A stretch of DNA of 39,914 bases from Cetobacterium sp. ZOR0034 (GTDB lineage Bacteria; Fusobacteriota; Fusobacteriia; Fusobacteriales; Fusobacteriaceae). Below are positions 25,846-33,695 of the stretch, one piece after another; position 1 is the first letter of the stretch, and the number at the start of each line of letters is the position of its first letter. Both the position numbers and the translations under genes were made by a program. The DNA lies in the NCBI RefSeq assembly GCF_000799075.1, contig NZ_JTLI01000104.1:1-39914 (forward strand). The letters are read 5' to 3'. The notes below the pieces were generated by a model. That model did no database searches, was not told the DNA's origin, and was given only the letters and a program-made list of their open reading frames with translations.

Positions 25846-26916
25846 TTATTTTCCTTTCAATAAAAATTCAGCATACCTTTTTGTAATGTCTGTACCTGAA
25901 AGTTTTTCTCTTATTCTCTCTATATCTTTTTGAACAGAGTCCAAATCTTTTAAAATTATTTTCATACTCTTTTCTATTTCATCAGCATTACATTCTTTTT
26001 GAAGTAGCTCTGGAAAAACTTCCTCGTTCAACGTCAAATTTGGCAGAGATACAAATCCAACATTCAGAATATATTTAGCTATAAAATAGTTTATAAAATT
26101 GGTTTTATAAACAACAATCGTTGGTATTCCTAGTAATGCTAACTCTAAAGTTACTGTTCCTGATGCTGCTATCGCAATTTTACTTTTTCCCACTGCTGCT
26201 GCTAAGCTTAAATCATAACTAATTTCTAGATTACTATATTTTGTTAAATCTTCATCTATCCATTTCAGATGATCTTTCGAAGATAGTTTTAAAAGATAAC
26301 TTTCGTTTTTATTTCTTTTTACAATTTCTAAGAAATCTGGTATTAAAGATTTTATCTCCTGTTTTCTACTTCCAGGTAATAAAAGAATACTCTTATTTTC
26401 TCTTTCTATATTTTTATATCTCTCTGTAAAAGGATTTCCATAATATATAGCATCTACGCCATGACTCTTATAAAAATCAACTTCCCAAGGAAATATAACC
26501 ATTATATGATCTGCTAATTTTAGCTTTTCAATTCTCTTCTCTCCCCAAATCCAAAGTTTTGGTGGAATATAATAGAATACTTCGATGTCTTCAATCTCTT
26601 TTTTTAGCATCTCTAAAAACTTCAGATTAAATCCTCCATAATCTACCATTATAACTTTTTTTATCTGTTCTTTTTTTATAAACTCCAGATATTCTATTGC
26701 TTTATTTTTTAAATAACTATATTTTTTTATAGCTTCTGTAAATCCCATAATTGCAAGTTCATCTATATCTTGGATAATATTTACACCTGCATTTTTAGAG
26801 TGTTTTCCTGCAACTCCATAAAATTCAACATTTTTATCTAACTCTTTAGCCTCTTTAACTAAATAGGATAGGTGTAAATCTCCTGATACCTCTCCTGTTG
26901 AAACAAATATTTTCAT
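25846..26916 (-). CDS. lpxB: Lipid-A-disaccharide synthase
   Basis: LpxB condenses UDP-2,3-diacylglucosamine with lipid X to the tetraacyl disaccharide 1-phosphate. The 356-residue GT-B glycosyltransferase has the family start KIFVSTGEVSGDLHLS, VDYGGFNLKF, YYIPPKLWIWGEKRIEKL, the UDP-binding LLLPGSRKQEI, and AIAASGTVTLELALLGIPT. Length is slightly below E. coli LpxB (382) but normal for short members. The ATG overlaps the lpxI stop by 4 bases; the pathway order lpxC-lpxA-lpxI-lpxB is preserved in the operon. Confidence 0.96.
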   Translation of the reverse strand: MKIFVSTGEVSGDLHLSYLVKEAKELDKNVEFYGVAGKHSKNAGVNIIQDIDELAIMGFTEAIKKYSYLKNKAIEYLEFIKKEQIKKVIMVDYGGFNLKFLEMLKKEIEDIEVFYYIPPKLWIWGEKRIEKLKLADHIMVIFPWEVDFYKSHGVDAIYYGNPFTERYKNIERENKSILLLPGSRKQEIKSLIPDFLEIVKRNKNESYLLKLSSKDHLKWIDEDLTKYSNLEISYDLSLAAAVGKSKIAIAASGTVTLELALLGIPTIVVYKTNFINYFIAKYILNVGFVSLPNLTLNEEVFPELLQKECNADEIEKSMKIILKDLDSVQKDIERIREKLSGTDITKRYAEFLLKGK

Positions 26917-27716
26917 ATTTTCACTCCAATAATAAAGATATTATTTTTATCTGCTAACTCAATACACTCTTTCATATCTAAGAATAACATCTTATTAGCT
27001 TCTGCTACTATCCCTTTAGCTTTTATCTTAACAGCTCTTTTTACTGTTTCAATTCCTACAGCAGGAATATCTACTCTCATATCTTGTTGAGGTCTTGCCA
27101 TTTTTATTATAACACAATCCTCACCTGCATACTCACCTGCTCTATCTATTGTTTTATCTGTTCCCTCTATCCCCTCTAAAGCAACAACAGAGGACTCTTT
27201 ACAAACAACAGTTTGTCCTGCATCAACTTCACTCAATGCTTTTGCAGCTTCTGCTCCTATTTTTATTGTTTTTTTATCCTCTAAATTAGGTTTATTCTTT
27301 GTATAACATTTTTCTTTAAACATCATATCACCTAAAAGATGATTTTGAGGTAAAACTTTTATTTTATTTAATCTTAAAAAAGAGATTACACCAAAAAGAA
27401 GTGTTTCATCTTTTCTATCCGGTAGCTTTTCCATCAATCCTTCACCAAAAGAATCCAATTTCATCTCTTGGAATAAAATTGATTTTTCAACTTTACCAAG
27501 CATAACTACCTCTTTAATATCGTTCAACAGTAAAAATTTTGTGATTTTTCCAATCTCTCCAATATTAAAGGCTCTATAATTTTTATGAGATTTAATCTCT
27601 TCCTCAATAGTTTCAAATAAACCGATTAAATATACCTCTATCCCTTTAGCCTCAGCTTCTCTAAGGAAATATAGAGGTAACTTACCGTTACCCACTATTA
27701 TTCCAACTTTTTTCAT
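26913..27716 (-). CDS. lpxI: UDP-2,3-diacylglucosamine pyrophosphatase LpxI
   Basis: LpxI hydrolyses UDP-2,3-diacylglucosamine to lipid X and UMP, the step done by LpxH in E. coli. The 267-residue protein matches the family: KVGIIVGNGKLPLYFLREA at the N-terminus, YRAFNIGEIGKITKFL, KVEKSILFQEM, and the C-terminal half with GQTVVCKESSVVALEGIEGTD, VIIKMARPQQDMRVDIPAVG. No LpxH-like phosphoesterase is present in the cluster, so LpxI is expected to supply this step. Its ATG shares one base with the lpxA stop (TAATG). Confidence 0.95.
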   Translation of the reverse strand: MKKVGIIVGNGKLPLYFLREAEAKGIEVYLIGLFETIEEEIKSHKNYRAFNIGEIGKITKFLLLNDIKEVVMLGKVEKSILFQEMKLDSFGEGLMEKLPDRKDETLLFGVISFLRLNKIKVLPQNHLLGDMMFKEKCYTKNKPNLEDKKTIKIGAEAAKALSEVDAGQTVVCKESSVVALEGIEGTDKTIDRAGEYAGEDCVIIKMARPQQDMRVDIPAVGIETVKRAVKIKAKGIVAEANKMLFLDMKECIELADKNNIFIIGVKI

Positions 27717-28489
27717 TATCTTGTAATCCCCCTATTACTTTCTTTTATGAATTCTACAAGATATTTTATATTCTTATCCTCTGGGAACTCAGCTTCTAAT
27801 TCAGCTAAAGCGTCCTTCAGTGGATTTCCATTTCTAAATATTATTCTGTAAGCTTTTTTCAGATTTGAACGATCCTCTTCTGTGAACCCTTTTCTTCTAA
27901 GACCTACTGTATTTAATCCTCTAATTACAGCTTTGTTTCCTTCAGCCATAACAAACGGGCATATATCTTGGTTTATTGCACTTCCTCCACCAGTCATAGA
28001 GTATGATCCTACTCTACAGAATTGATGAACCGGTGTTAAACCACCTATTATCGCAAAATCATCCACTGTTACGTGACCAGCTAAAGTAACTCCATTAGCT
28101 AGTATACAATTACTTCCAACAATAACATCATGAGCAACATGAACATAAGCCATCAATAAGTTATTACTTCCAACTCTCGTTTCCCATCTGTCATCTGTTC
28201 CTCTGTGAATTGTTACAAACTCTCTAATACTATTATTATCTCCAATTATAGTTTTAGTCGGCTCTCCTTTATATTTTAAATCTTGTGAAGCCTTTCCTAT
28301 TGAAACAAAAGAGTAAATTGTATTGTTCTCTCCTATCTCTGTTATTCCTTCAACTACAACGTGAGATTGTAATACTGTGTTCTTTCCTATCTTTACGTCT
28401 TTCCCCACTATACAGAAAGGACCTATCTTAACTCCAGGTTCCAGTATCGCTCCATCCTCAACTATAGCAGTGCTATGTATTTCAGCCAC
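27716..28489 (-). CDS. lpxA: Acyl-ACP--UDP-N-acetylglucosamine O-acyltransferase
   Basis: LpxA transfers a 3-hydroxyacyl chain from ACP to UDP-GlcNAc, the first step of lipid A synthesis. The 257-residue protein is a left-handed beta-helix made of hexapeptide repeats from residue 5 to about 185 (IVEDGAILEPGVKIGPFC, VKIGKNTVLQSHV and so on). Catalytic His120 is in AYVHVAHDVIVGSN, corresponding to His125 of E. coli. The C-terminal helical domain with GLRRKGFTEEDRSNLKKAYRIIFR is typical. It lies between fabZ and lpxI in the lipid A operon. Confidence 0.97.
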   Translation of the reverse strand: MAEIHSTAIVEDGAILEPGVKIGPFCIVGKDVKIGKNTVLQSHVVVEGITEIGENNTIYSFVSIGKASQDLKYKGEPTKTIIGDNNSIREFVTIHRGTDDRWETRVGSNNLLMAYVHVAHDVIVGSNCILANGVTLAGHVTVDDFAIIGGLTPVHQFCRVGSYSMTGGGSAINQDICPFVMAEGNKAVIRGLNTVGLRRKGFTEEDRSNLKKAYRIIFRNGNPLKDALAELEAEFPEDKNIKYLVEFIKESNRGITR

Positions 28490-28508
28490 TATTTTTTCAC
28501 CCTACTCT

Positions 28509-28934
28509 CTATTTATCCATTATAGTAAATGTAAACGATGCTTCTGTTACAACTTTTCCATCTACTTTTGCTACTCCTGTAGCCTTTACTATATTTCTTC
28601 TTAATTTATCTACTTGCACTTCATATATTAATTGGTCTCCTGGTCTAACTGGAGCCTTAAATTTTACTCCTTCTATAGCCGCAAAATAAGGAACCTTTGA
28701 TCCTGAATCATCAAGTATTAAAACTCCTAAACATTGAGCCATTCCTTCAACGATTAAAACACCTGGCATAATTGGATGTCCTGGGAAGTGACCGTTAAAA
28801 AACTCCTCATTTACTGTTACGTTTTTTAATCCTCTTATTTTTTGTCCTTCTACATCCATCTCTAAAATTCTATCAACTAATAAAAACGGATATCTGTGTG
28901 GTATTCTCTTCATTATCTCCATAACATCTAACAT
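28509..28934 (-). CDS. fabZ: 3-hydroxyacyl-ACP dehydratase FabZ
   Basis: FabZ dehydrates 3-hydroxyacyl-ACP in fatty acid elongation; it competes with LpxA/LpxC for 3-hydroxyacyl-ACP, so its place among lpx genes is meaningful. The 141-residue hot-dog-fold protein has RIPHRYPFLLVDRILE and the active-site block NGHFPGHPIMPGVLIVEGMAQ-type with His49 and Glu63. It starts 7 bases inside the end of lpxC, an arrangement that couples their translation and keeps fatty acid and lipid A synthesis in step. Confidence 0.97.
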   Translation of the reverse strand: MLDVMEIMKRIPHRYPFLLVDRILEMDVEGQKIRGLKNVTVNEEFFNGHFPGHPIMPGVLIVEGMAQCLGVLILDDSGSKVPYFAAIEGVKFKAPVRPGDQLIYEVQVDKLRRNIVKATGVAKVDGKVVTEASFTFTIMDK

Positions 28935-29770
28935 ATTTCTTCCTCCTGCTTTTTAAGTAATTTTGCAAATTCTATATCTAAAGCATGTCCTGCTTTGATA
29001 GCTATTATGTGTCCTTTTATCGGTTTATTTAAAACCTTTAAATCCCCAATTAAATCTAATATTTTATGTCTTACGAATTCATCGTCATATCTTAATCCAC
29101 TTGGATTTAAAACTCCATCTTTTTTTACAACAATTGCATTATCTAAAGTTCCACCTAAAGCTAAATTATTTTTCTTTAAATAATCAATCTCATAATCAAA
29201 TCCAAAAGTTCTAGCGTTTGATATCTCTGCTTTATAAGTTTCCATATCTAAAACAACTTCTAGCATTTGACTTTTCAAAAATGTGTGATCAAACTTTATT
29301 GTGTAGGTAACTTTATATCCATCAAAAGGTAAGGCTACAATATGTTTATCTCCAACCGTTAAGCTTATAGGAGATTTTATTACAATCGCTTCTATATCCT
29401 CATCTAACTCTTTTACTCCAACGCTTTCAATAACTTCTATAAAAACTTTTGCACTTCCATCACCTATAGGTAACTCATTACCATCTAACTCAACAACTAA
29501 ATCTGTTATTTCCGCTATATAAAGTGCAGATAAAAAATGTTCTATTGTATAAACTGCTGCTCCAAACTCATTTTTCAGATTCGTTCCTCTTGTTAAATCA
29601 AAAGTATTTTCTAAGGACATCGATATAATGTTTTTTCCCTCTTCTAAATCAACTCTTTTAAAAACTATTCCACCATTCTGAGCTGGAATTAATCTCATTT
29701 TTATCTCTTCGCCTTTGTGAAGTCCAATTCCATTATATTGAACCTCTTTATTCAAAGTTTTTCTTTTCAT
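28928..29770 (-). CDS. lpxC: UDP-3-O-acyl-N-acetylglucosamine deacetylase
   Basis: LpxC is the zinc deacetylase of the committed step in lipid A synthesis. The 280-residue protein keeps the zinc ligands His78 (TIEHFLSALY), His235 and Asp239 (VRHKILDLIGDL) and the general acid region His262 (KAGHALDIEFAK). The start GIGLHKGEEIKMRL and SNARTFGF are also typical. At 280 residues it lacks the longer C-terminal tail that controls FtsH-dependent turnover in E. coli, so regulation may differ; that is inference. It is followed directly by fabZ. Confidence 0.96.
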   Translation of the reverse strand: MKRKTLNKEVQYNGIGLHKGEEIKMRLIPAQNGGIVFKRVDLEEGKNIISMSLENTFDLTRGTNLKNEFGAAVYTIEHFLSALYIAEITDLVVELDGNELPIGDGSAKVFIEVIESVGVKELDEDIEAIVIKSPISLTVGDKHIVALPFDGYKVTYTIKFDHTFLKSQMLEVVLDMETYKAEISNARTFGFDYEIDYLKKNNLALGGTLDNAIVVKKDGVLNPSGLRYDDEFVRHKILDLIGDLKVLNKPIKGHIIAIKAGHALDIEFAKLLKKQEEEIC

Positions 29771-29788
29771 AAAATTCTCTCCTTTGAA

Positions 29789-31978
29789 TTATGCCTTAGT
29801 TAAAAATTTCGTAGCTAAAACTAAAGCTATATCTTTTTTCCCATCTACAAATTGAACTCCTATTTTTTTCTCCGATATCTCTACCACTTTTCCTAGTCCA
29901 AACTTTGTATGTATAACTTTTTCTCCCATTTTAAATGGTGAGTTTGCAATGTCTTTCATTTTTTTCAAGTCACTTGCATCTATAATATTTTTAAATCCTG
30001 TTACTTTTTTTGTTTCAGTTGAAATTCTTGATTTAGGTAGAAGCTCCTCTGCTCTTCTCTCCTCTTCTACAACCTCTCTAGGTAACTCATCTATAAATCT
30101 AGATTTTATCTTTCCTAGAAATTCACCATAAACAAATCTACTTTTAGCATAACTCATATATAGCTTCTCTTCAGCTCTTGTTATTGCTACATAACAAAGT
30201 CTTCTCTCCTCTTCTAACTCTTCAGGATTGAAAAGAATTTTTTTAGATCCTGGGAATATGTCATCCTCTACTCCTGTTAAAAATACAACCGGAAACTCTA
30301 ATCCTTTCGAATTATGAATAGTCATAAGTTTTACATAATCTACATCAGTATCTAAATCATCTGTTGCACTTACTAAAGATATATTTTCTAAATACTCTCT
30401 CAAAGTTAAAAAATCAACAGTTTTTTCTAATTCTACAATTGAGTTCTTTAACTCTTCAACGTTCTCAACTCTTCCTTCAGCTTCTGCCCCATAGTTTGAG
30501 TTTAGGTATGAAAAATATCCTACTCTTCTAATTAACTCATCAAAAACTTCACTTACAGATCCATCGTTTGTTAGCTCAATCAAATCTGTCAATGTTGTAT
30601 AAAGTTCATCTAAGGCAATTCTTACTCCAGCCGTTAACCCAGGAATATCATTTGCTTTTCCAAGAGCTTCAAACATTGATATTGAACTCTCATTTGCAAA
30701 ATCTCTAATTTTCTCTATACTTTTATCTCCAATTTTTCTTTTAGGAACATTTATTATTCTATTTAGATTGATTGTATCCTGAGGATTATTTATAACCGTT
30801 AAGTAAGCAACAATATCTTTTATCTCTGCTCTTTGGTAGAATTGCATTCCTCCAAAAACTTTATATGGAATATTATATTTTAATAATCCCTCTTCAAAAA
30901 GTCTTGATTGTGCATTTGTTCTATAAAGAACTGTAAACTCTTTATATGCTTTACCAAGATTTTTTCTTTTTACAATCTCTTCAATTACATAGTTAACTTC
31001 CGCTCTTCCATCTAAGCACTCTTTAACTGTTATAAGTTCACCTTGAGGTTTTTTAGTCCAAAGATTTTTATCCTTTGAAGTTTTATTGTTTTTTATAACT
31101 TCGTTTGCAGCCGTTAAAATAGCTGATGTTGAACGATAGTTTTCCTCTAGTTTCACAACTAAAGCATCCTTGTAGTCTTTTTCAAAATCTAAAATATTTT
31201 TTATATTAGCTCCTCTAAAACCATATATACTTTGATTTTCGTCTCCTACTACACAGATATTTCTGTATTTAGCCGATATTTTTGTTATTATATTATATTG
31301 AATGTTATTTGTATCTTGATACTCATCTACCATAACATACTGGAATTTCTCTTGTAATTTTTCTAAAACTTCAGGTATATCTAGCAATCTATGTAGGTTA
31401 ACTAATATATCTGAAAAATCCATTCCGTTATTTTCTTTTAAAACCACATTATATCTTCTGTAACACTCTAAAATAATTTTATAATTATTATCAAATCTAT
31501 TTTCTTTTTCATAATCAGCTACGCTTACACTATTTTCTTTTAATTTTGAAATTATTGATACGACAGCTCCCTCTGTTAAAGATTTATCTGTTACTACAAG
31601 CTCTTTCATTATAGCTCTAACAACTCTTTTCTGGTCATCCGTATCATATATTGTAAAATTAGCTCCATAACCTAATTTGTCTCCATAAACTCTCAATAGT
31701 CTTACACCAAACGAGTGGAATGTCGATATCATGGCTTTATGAGCATCATCACCTATTAGCAACTCAACTCTTTCTCTCATCTCTTTAGCCGCCTTATTTG
31801 TAAACGTTACAGCTAAAATTTTATAAGGTGAAATCCCTTTTTCATTTATCATATGAGCTATTCTGTAAGTTATAGTTCTTGTTTTTCCAGAACCCGCTCC
31901 TGCTAATATTAGTAGTGGTCCTTCTATTTTCTGAGCTGCAGCCCTTTGTTTTTCATTTAATTTATCTAATATACTCAT
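29789..31978 (-). CDS. pcrA: UvrD/PcrA-type superfamily 1 DNA helicase
   Basis: The product is a 3'-to-5' SF1A helicase acting in repair and in clearing proteins and structures from DNA. Motifs are complete: Q-motif LNEKQRAAAQ, Walker A LAGAGSGKTRT, VTFTNKAAKEM, STFHSFG, Walker B MVDEYQDTN, DENQSIYGFRGA, LEENYRST, LMTIHNSKGLEFP and CYVAITRAEEKLY. The C-terminal KMGEKVIHTKFGLGKVV resembles the PcrA RNA-polymerase-interacting Tudor-like tail. I chose ATG at 31978 (729 residues, preceded by AAAGGAG) over a frame extended to 32044, which runs back through the promoter and terminator. It heads the unit that continues into the lipid A genes. Confidence 0.95.
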   Translation of the reverse strand: MSILDKLNEKQRAAAQKIEGPLLILAGAGSGKTRTITYRIAHMINEKGISPYKILAVTFTNKAAKEMRERVELLIGDDAHKAMISTFHSFGVRLLRVYGDKLGYGANFTIYDTDDQKRVVRAIMKELVVTDKSLTEGAVVSIISKLKENSVSVADYEKENRFDNNYKIILECYRRYNVVLKENNGMDFSDILVNLHRLLDIPEVLEKLQEKFQYVMVDEYQDTNNIQYNIITKISAKYRNICVVGDENQSIYGFRGANIKNILDFEKDYKDALVVKLEENYRSTSAILTAANEVIKNNKTSKDKNLWTKKPQGELITVKECLDGRAEVNYVIEEIVKRKNLGKAYKEFTVLYRTNAQSRLFEEGLLKYNIPYKVFGGMQFYQRAEIKDIVAYLTVINNPQDTINLNRIINVPKRKIGDKSIEKIRDFANESSISMFEALGKANDIPGLTAGVRIALDELYTTLTDLIELTNDGSVSEVFDELIRRVGYFSYLNSNYGAEAEGRVENVEELKNSIVELEKTVDFLTLREYLENISLVSATDDLDTDVDYVKLMTIHNSKGLEFPVVFLTGVEDDIFPGSKKILFNPEELEEERRLCYVAITRAEEKLYMSYAKSRFVYGEFLGKIKSRFIDELPREVVEEERRAEELLPKSRISTETKKVTGFKNIIDASDLKKMKDIANSPFKMGEKVIHTKFGLGKVVEISEKKIGVQFVDGKKDIALVLATKFLTKA

Positions 31979-31993
31979 ATTTTCTCCTTTGAA

Positions 31994-32023
31994 ATTATAC
32001 CATATAATTATATTACTATTCAA
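31994..32023 (-). promoter_or_regulatory. Promoter of pcrA and the lipid A genes
   Basis: On the minus strand TATAAT (31994-31999) is preceded at 18 bases by TTGAAT (32018-32023). The predicted start near 31988 lies at the edge of the AAAGGAG ribosome-binding site, giving an extremely short leader of roughly ten bases. The -35 overlaps the pssA terminator tail. Confidence 0.5.
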
Positions 32024-32070
32024 ATAAAATACCCGATTTTCCAATAGTTTTTTTGGATTTTATCGGGTAT
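32021..32070 (-). terminator. Intrinsic terminator after pssA
   Basis: ATACCCGAT (32029-32037) and ATCGGGTAT (32062-32070) form a perfect 9-bp stem; inner bases can extend it (CCAA/TTGG around an A-rich loop). On the minus strand it is followed by UUUAUUUG. It lies 17 bases past the pssA stop codon. Confidence 0.75.
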
Positions 32071-32086
32071 CATAGTTCATTATTTT

Positions 32087-32803
32087 CTATTCAAGTTCCT
32101 CTTTTGATCTCTCCGAGAAAAACTTCATTAAATTTACTAAAATATAGTAGCAAGTAACAATAAACATGCTATATTTTAGTGTAGCTAATATCAATACTAC
32201 AAACGGTAACATCAGTTTTTTAGGAACAAATCCAAACACTTTATCAGGTGTTTTAAATGGAATTGTACTAACCATTAATATCGCAGCTAATAAAGTTAAC
32301 CCTACAAATGCTTCTACTGAGAATAAATTCATTCCAAAGCTCTCTTTCATTGCCTCAACAAATAAAAGATATGAACAAACTACCGATGCTCCTGACGGAA
32401 TAGGCATTCCACTAAAGTCATCTTTTTCACTTGAAGCTGTTGTTACTATGTTAAACTTTACTAATCTCATAACTCCACATAACGCATATATAAACGATAT
32501 TGGAACTACAAACGATCTTATGCTATTTAATCCTAAAGCATTAAGACGTGAATAAACTAATATTGCCGGTGCTAATCCAAAAGTTATTGCATCACAGAAA
32601 GAGTCAAACTCTTTTCCGAATTCACTAAATGCATCTAATTTTCTTGCTGTTTTTCCATCTAATCCATCGCAAACCATACCTAATATTATAAACCAGATAG
32701 CTTTTGAATAATCCCCCGCTATGGAAGCTGTGATACTTAGATATCCTAAAAACATATTCGCTGCTGTAATTGCATTAGGTGCAATATACTTTCTTTCTAC
32801 CAT
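32087..32803 (-). CDS. pssA: CDP-diacylglycerol--serine O-phosphatidyltransferase
   Basis: PssA makes phosphatidylserine, the precursor of phosphatidylethanolamine, from CDP-diacylglycerol and serine at the membrane. The 238-residue protein is highly hydrophobic (about seven membrane segments) and has the complete CDP-alcohol phosphotransferase motif DG-x2-AR-x8-G-x3-D-x3-D in DGKTARKLDAF...GKEFDSFCD. It belongs to the Firmicutes-type PssA group. It stands alone between a divergent promoter and its own terminator, and would use the product of cdsA. Confidence 0.95.
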   Translation of the reverse strand: MVERKYIAPNAITAANMFLGYLSITASIAGDYSKAIWFIILGMVCDGLDGKTARKLDAFSEFGKEFDSFCDAITFGLAPAILVYSRLNALGLNSIRSFVVPISFIYALCGVMRLVKFNIVTTASSEKDDFSGMPIPSGASVVCSYLLFVEAMKESFGMNLFSVEAFVGLTLLAAILMVSTIPFKTPDKVFGFVPKKLMLPFVVLILATLKYSMFIVTCYYILVNLMKFFSERSKEELE

Positions 32804-32835
32804 TTTTAATCATCTCCCTATTTTTACAAATCTAT

Positions 32836-32867
32836 TTGATTTTATCATAAATATGGGATAAAATCAA
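32836..32867. promoter_or_regulatory. Self-complementary divergent promoter pssA / YlmH-like gene
   Basis: An 11-bp perfect inverted repeat (TTGATTTTATC at 32836-32846, GATAAAATCAA at 32857-32867) with a 10-base centre creates the same sigma-70 promoter on both strands: TTGATT, 17 bases, TAAAAT. On plus the -35 is 32836-32841 and the -10 is 32859-32864; on minus the -35 is 32862-32867 and the -10 is 32839-32844. Predicted starts are near 32871 (+) and 32832 (-). Each -10 overlaps the other strand's -35, so polymerase should occupy only one direction at a time. Confidence 0.7.
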
Positions 32868-32910
32868 CTTATCTATGTTTTTCAAAATATTTAAGTGAAA
32901 GAGAGAATTT

Positions 32911-33687
32911 ATGAATAAAAACTATTTTTTCAACCTTTTCAATGGCGAGGACGAGTTTGTAATAGCCTCTGTTTTTGAGGATATATCTCTATGTCTAGAC
33001 ATCGATTATCCAGTTTATGGAAGAACCTTTCTTCCACCTCAAATTGCTAGCAAACTTTGTGAATTTTGTAGCTCTATTGGTCTTCAAATTAAAAGTTTTG
33101 GTTTAACCGAAAACAGCGAAAAAAAATTAATTGTATTTGCTCCTAAAGAGTTTGATGTCAGCACATTAGAACCACCGATTACTTATTTTAAAATTGATGC
33201 AAATAACAAATTTAAAAACTTACAACATAAAGATTTTTTAGGCTCTATTATGAGCCTTGGTCTAAGAAGAGAAACTTTAGGAGATATCTTAGTTAAAGAT
33301 AATATAGGTTATTGCGTCGCTCTAACAGATATTTATAACATCATAGTTAGCTCTTTAGAAGGAATTAATACAATCCCTATAAAAATCAAGGAATTTTCAA
33401 TCTCTGAAATTCCAGAACCTGAATTTAAAGAGTTTACAGATACCATTCCATCTTTTAGATTGGATTCTATAATTGCATGCATCGGCAACTTTTCAAGAAA
33501 CATCAGTGTAAATCTCATCGAAAGTGGAGATGTTCTTGTCAACTACTCTGTCGAAAAGAGTAAAAGTAAAAATATTGAAATCGGTTCTGTTATAACTATC
33601 AGAAAAAAAGGAAAGTTTATCTTAGAGCAAAATCTAGGGGAAAACAAAAAAGGAAAATTTAAAATTCTAATCAAACAATATATTTAG
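32911..33687 (+). CDS. YlmH-like S4-domain RNA-binding protein
   Basis: The 258-residue protein matches the YlmH family: an N-terminal domain of about 75 residues, a central segment with the family signature FLGSIMSLGLRRETLGDILV (109-128), and a C-terminal S4 RNA-binding domain (about 181-238, FRLDSIIACIGNFSR...LIESGDVLVNY). YlmH of Bacillus binds the large ribosomal subunit carrying peptidyl-tRNA and has been linked to rescue of stalled translation; the role here is inferred from the family. The gene is not in the usual cell-division neighbourhood but heads a two-gene plus-strand operon with a MoCF-domain gene 8 bases downstream. Confidence 0.85.
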   Translation: MNKNYFFNLFNGEDEFVIASVFEDISLCLDIDYPVYGRTFLPPQIASKLCEFCSSIGLQIKSFGLTENSEKKLIVFAPKEFDVSTLEPPITYFKIDANNKFKNLQHKDFLGSIMSLGLRRETLGDILVKDNIGYCVALTDIYNIIVSSLEGINTIPIKIKEFSISEIPEPEFKEFTDTIPSFRLDSIIACIGNFSRNISVNLIESGDVLVNYSVEKSKSKNIEIGSVITIRKKGKFILEQNLGENKKGKFKILIKQYI

Positions 33688-33695
33688 GAGGAGAA

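Noticed and set aside
29789-32044. Longer pcrA start at 32044
   Set aside because: The extra 22 codons cover the TATAAT promoter, the ribosome-binding site and the end of the pssA terminator, and have no similarity to helicases.
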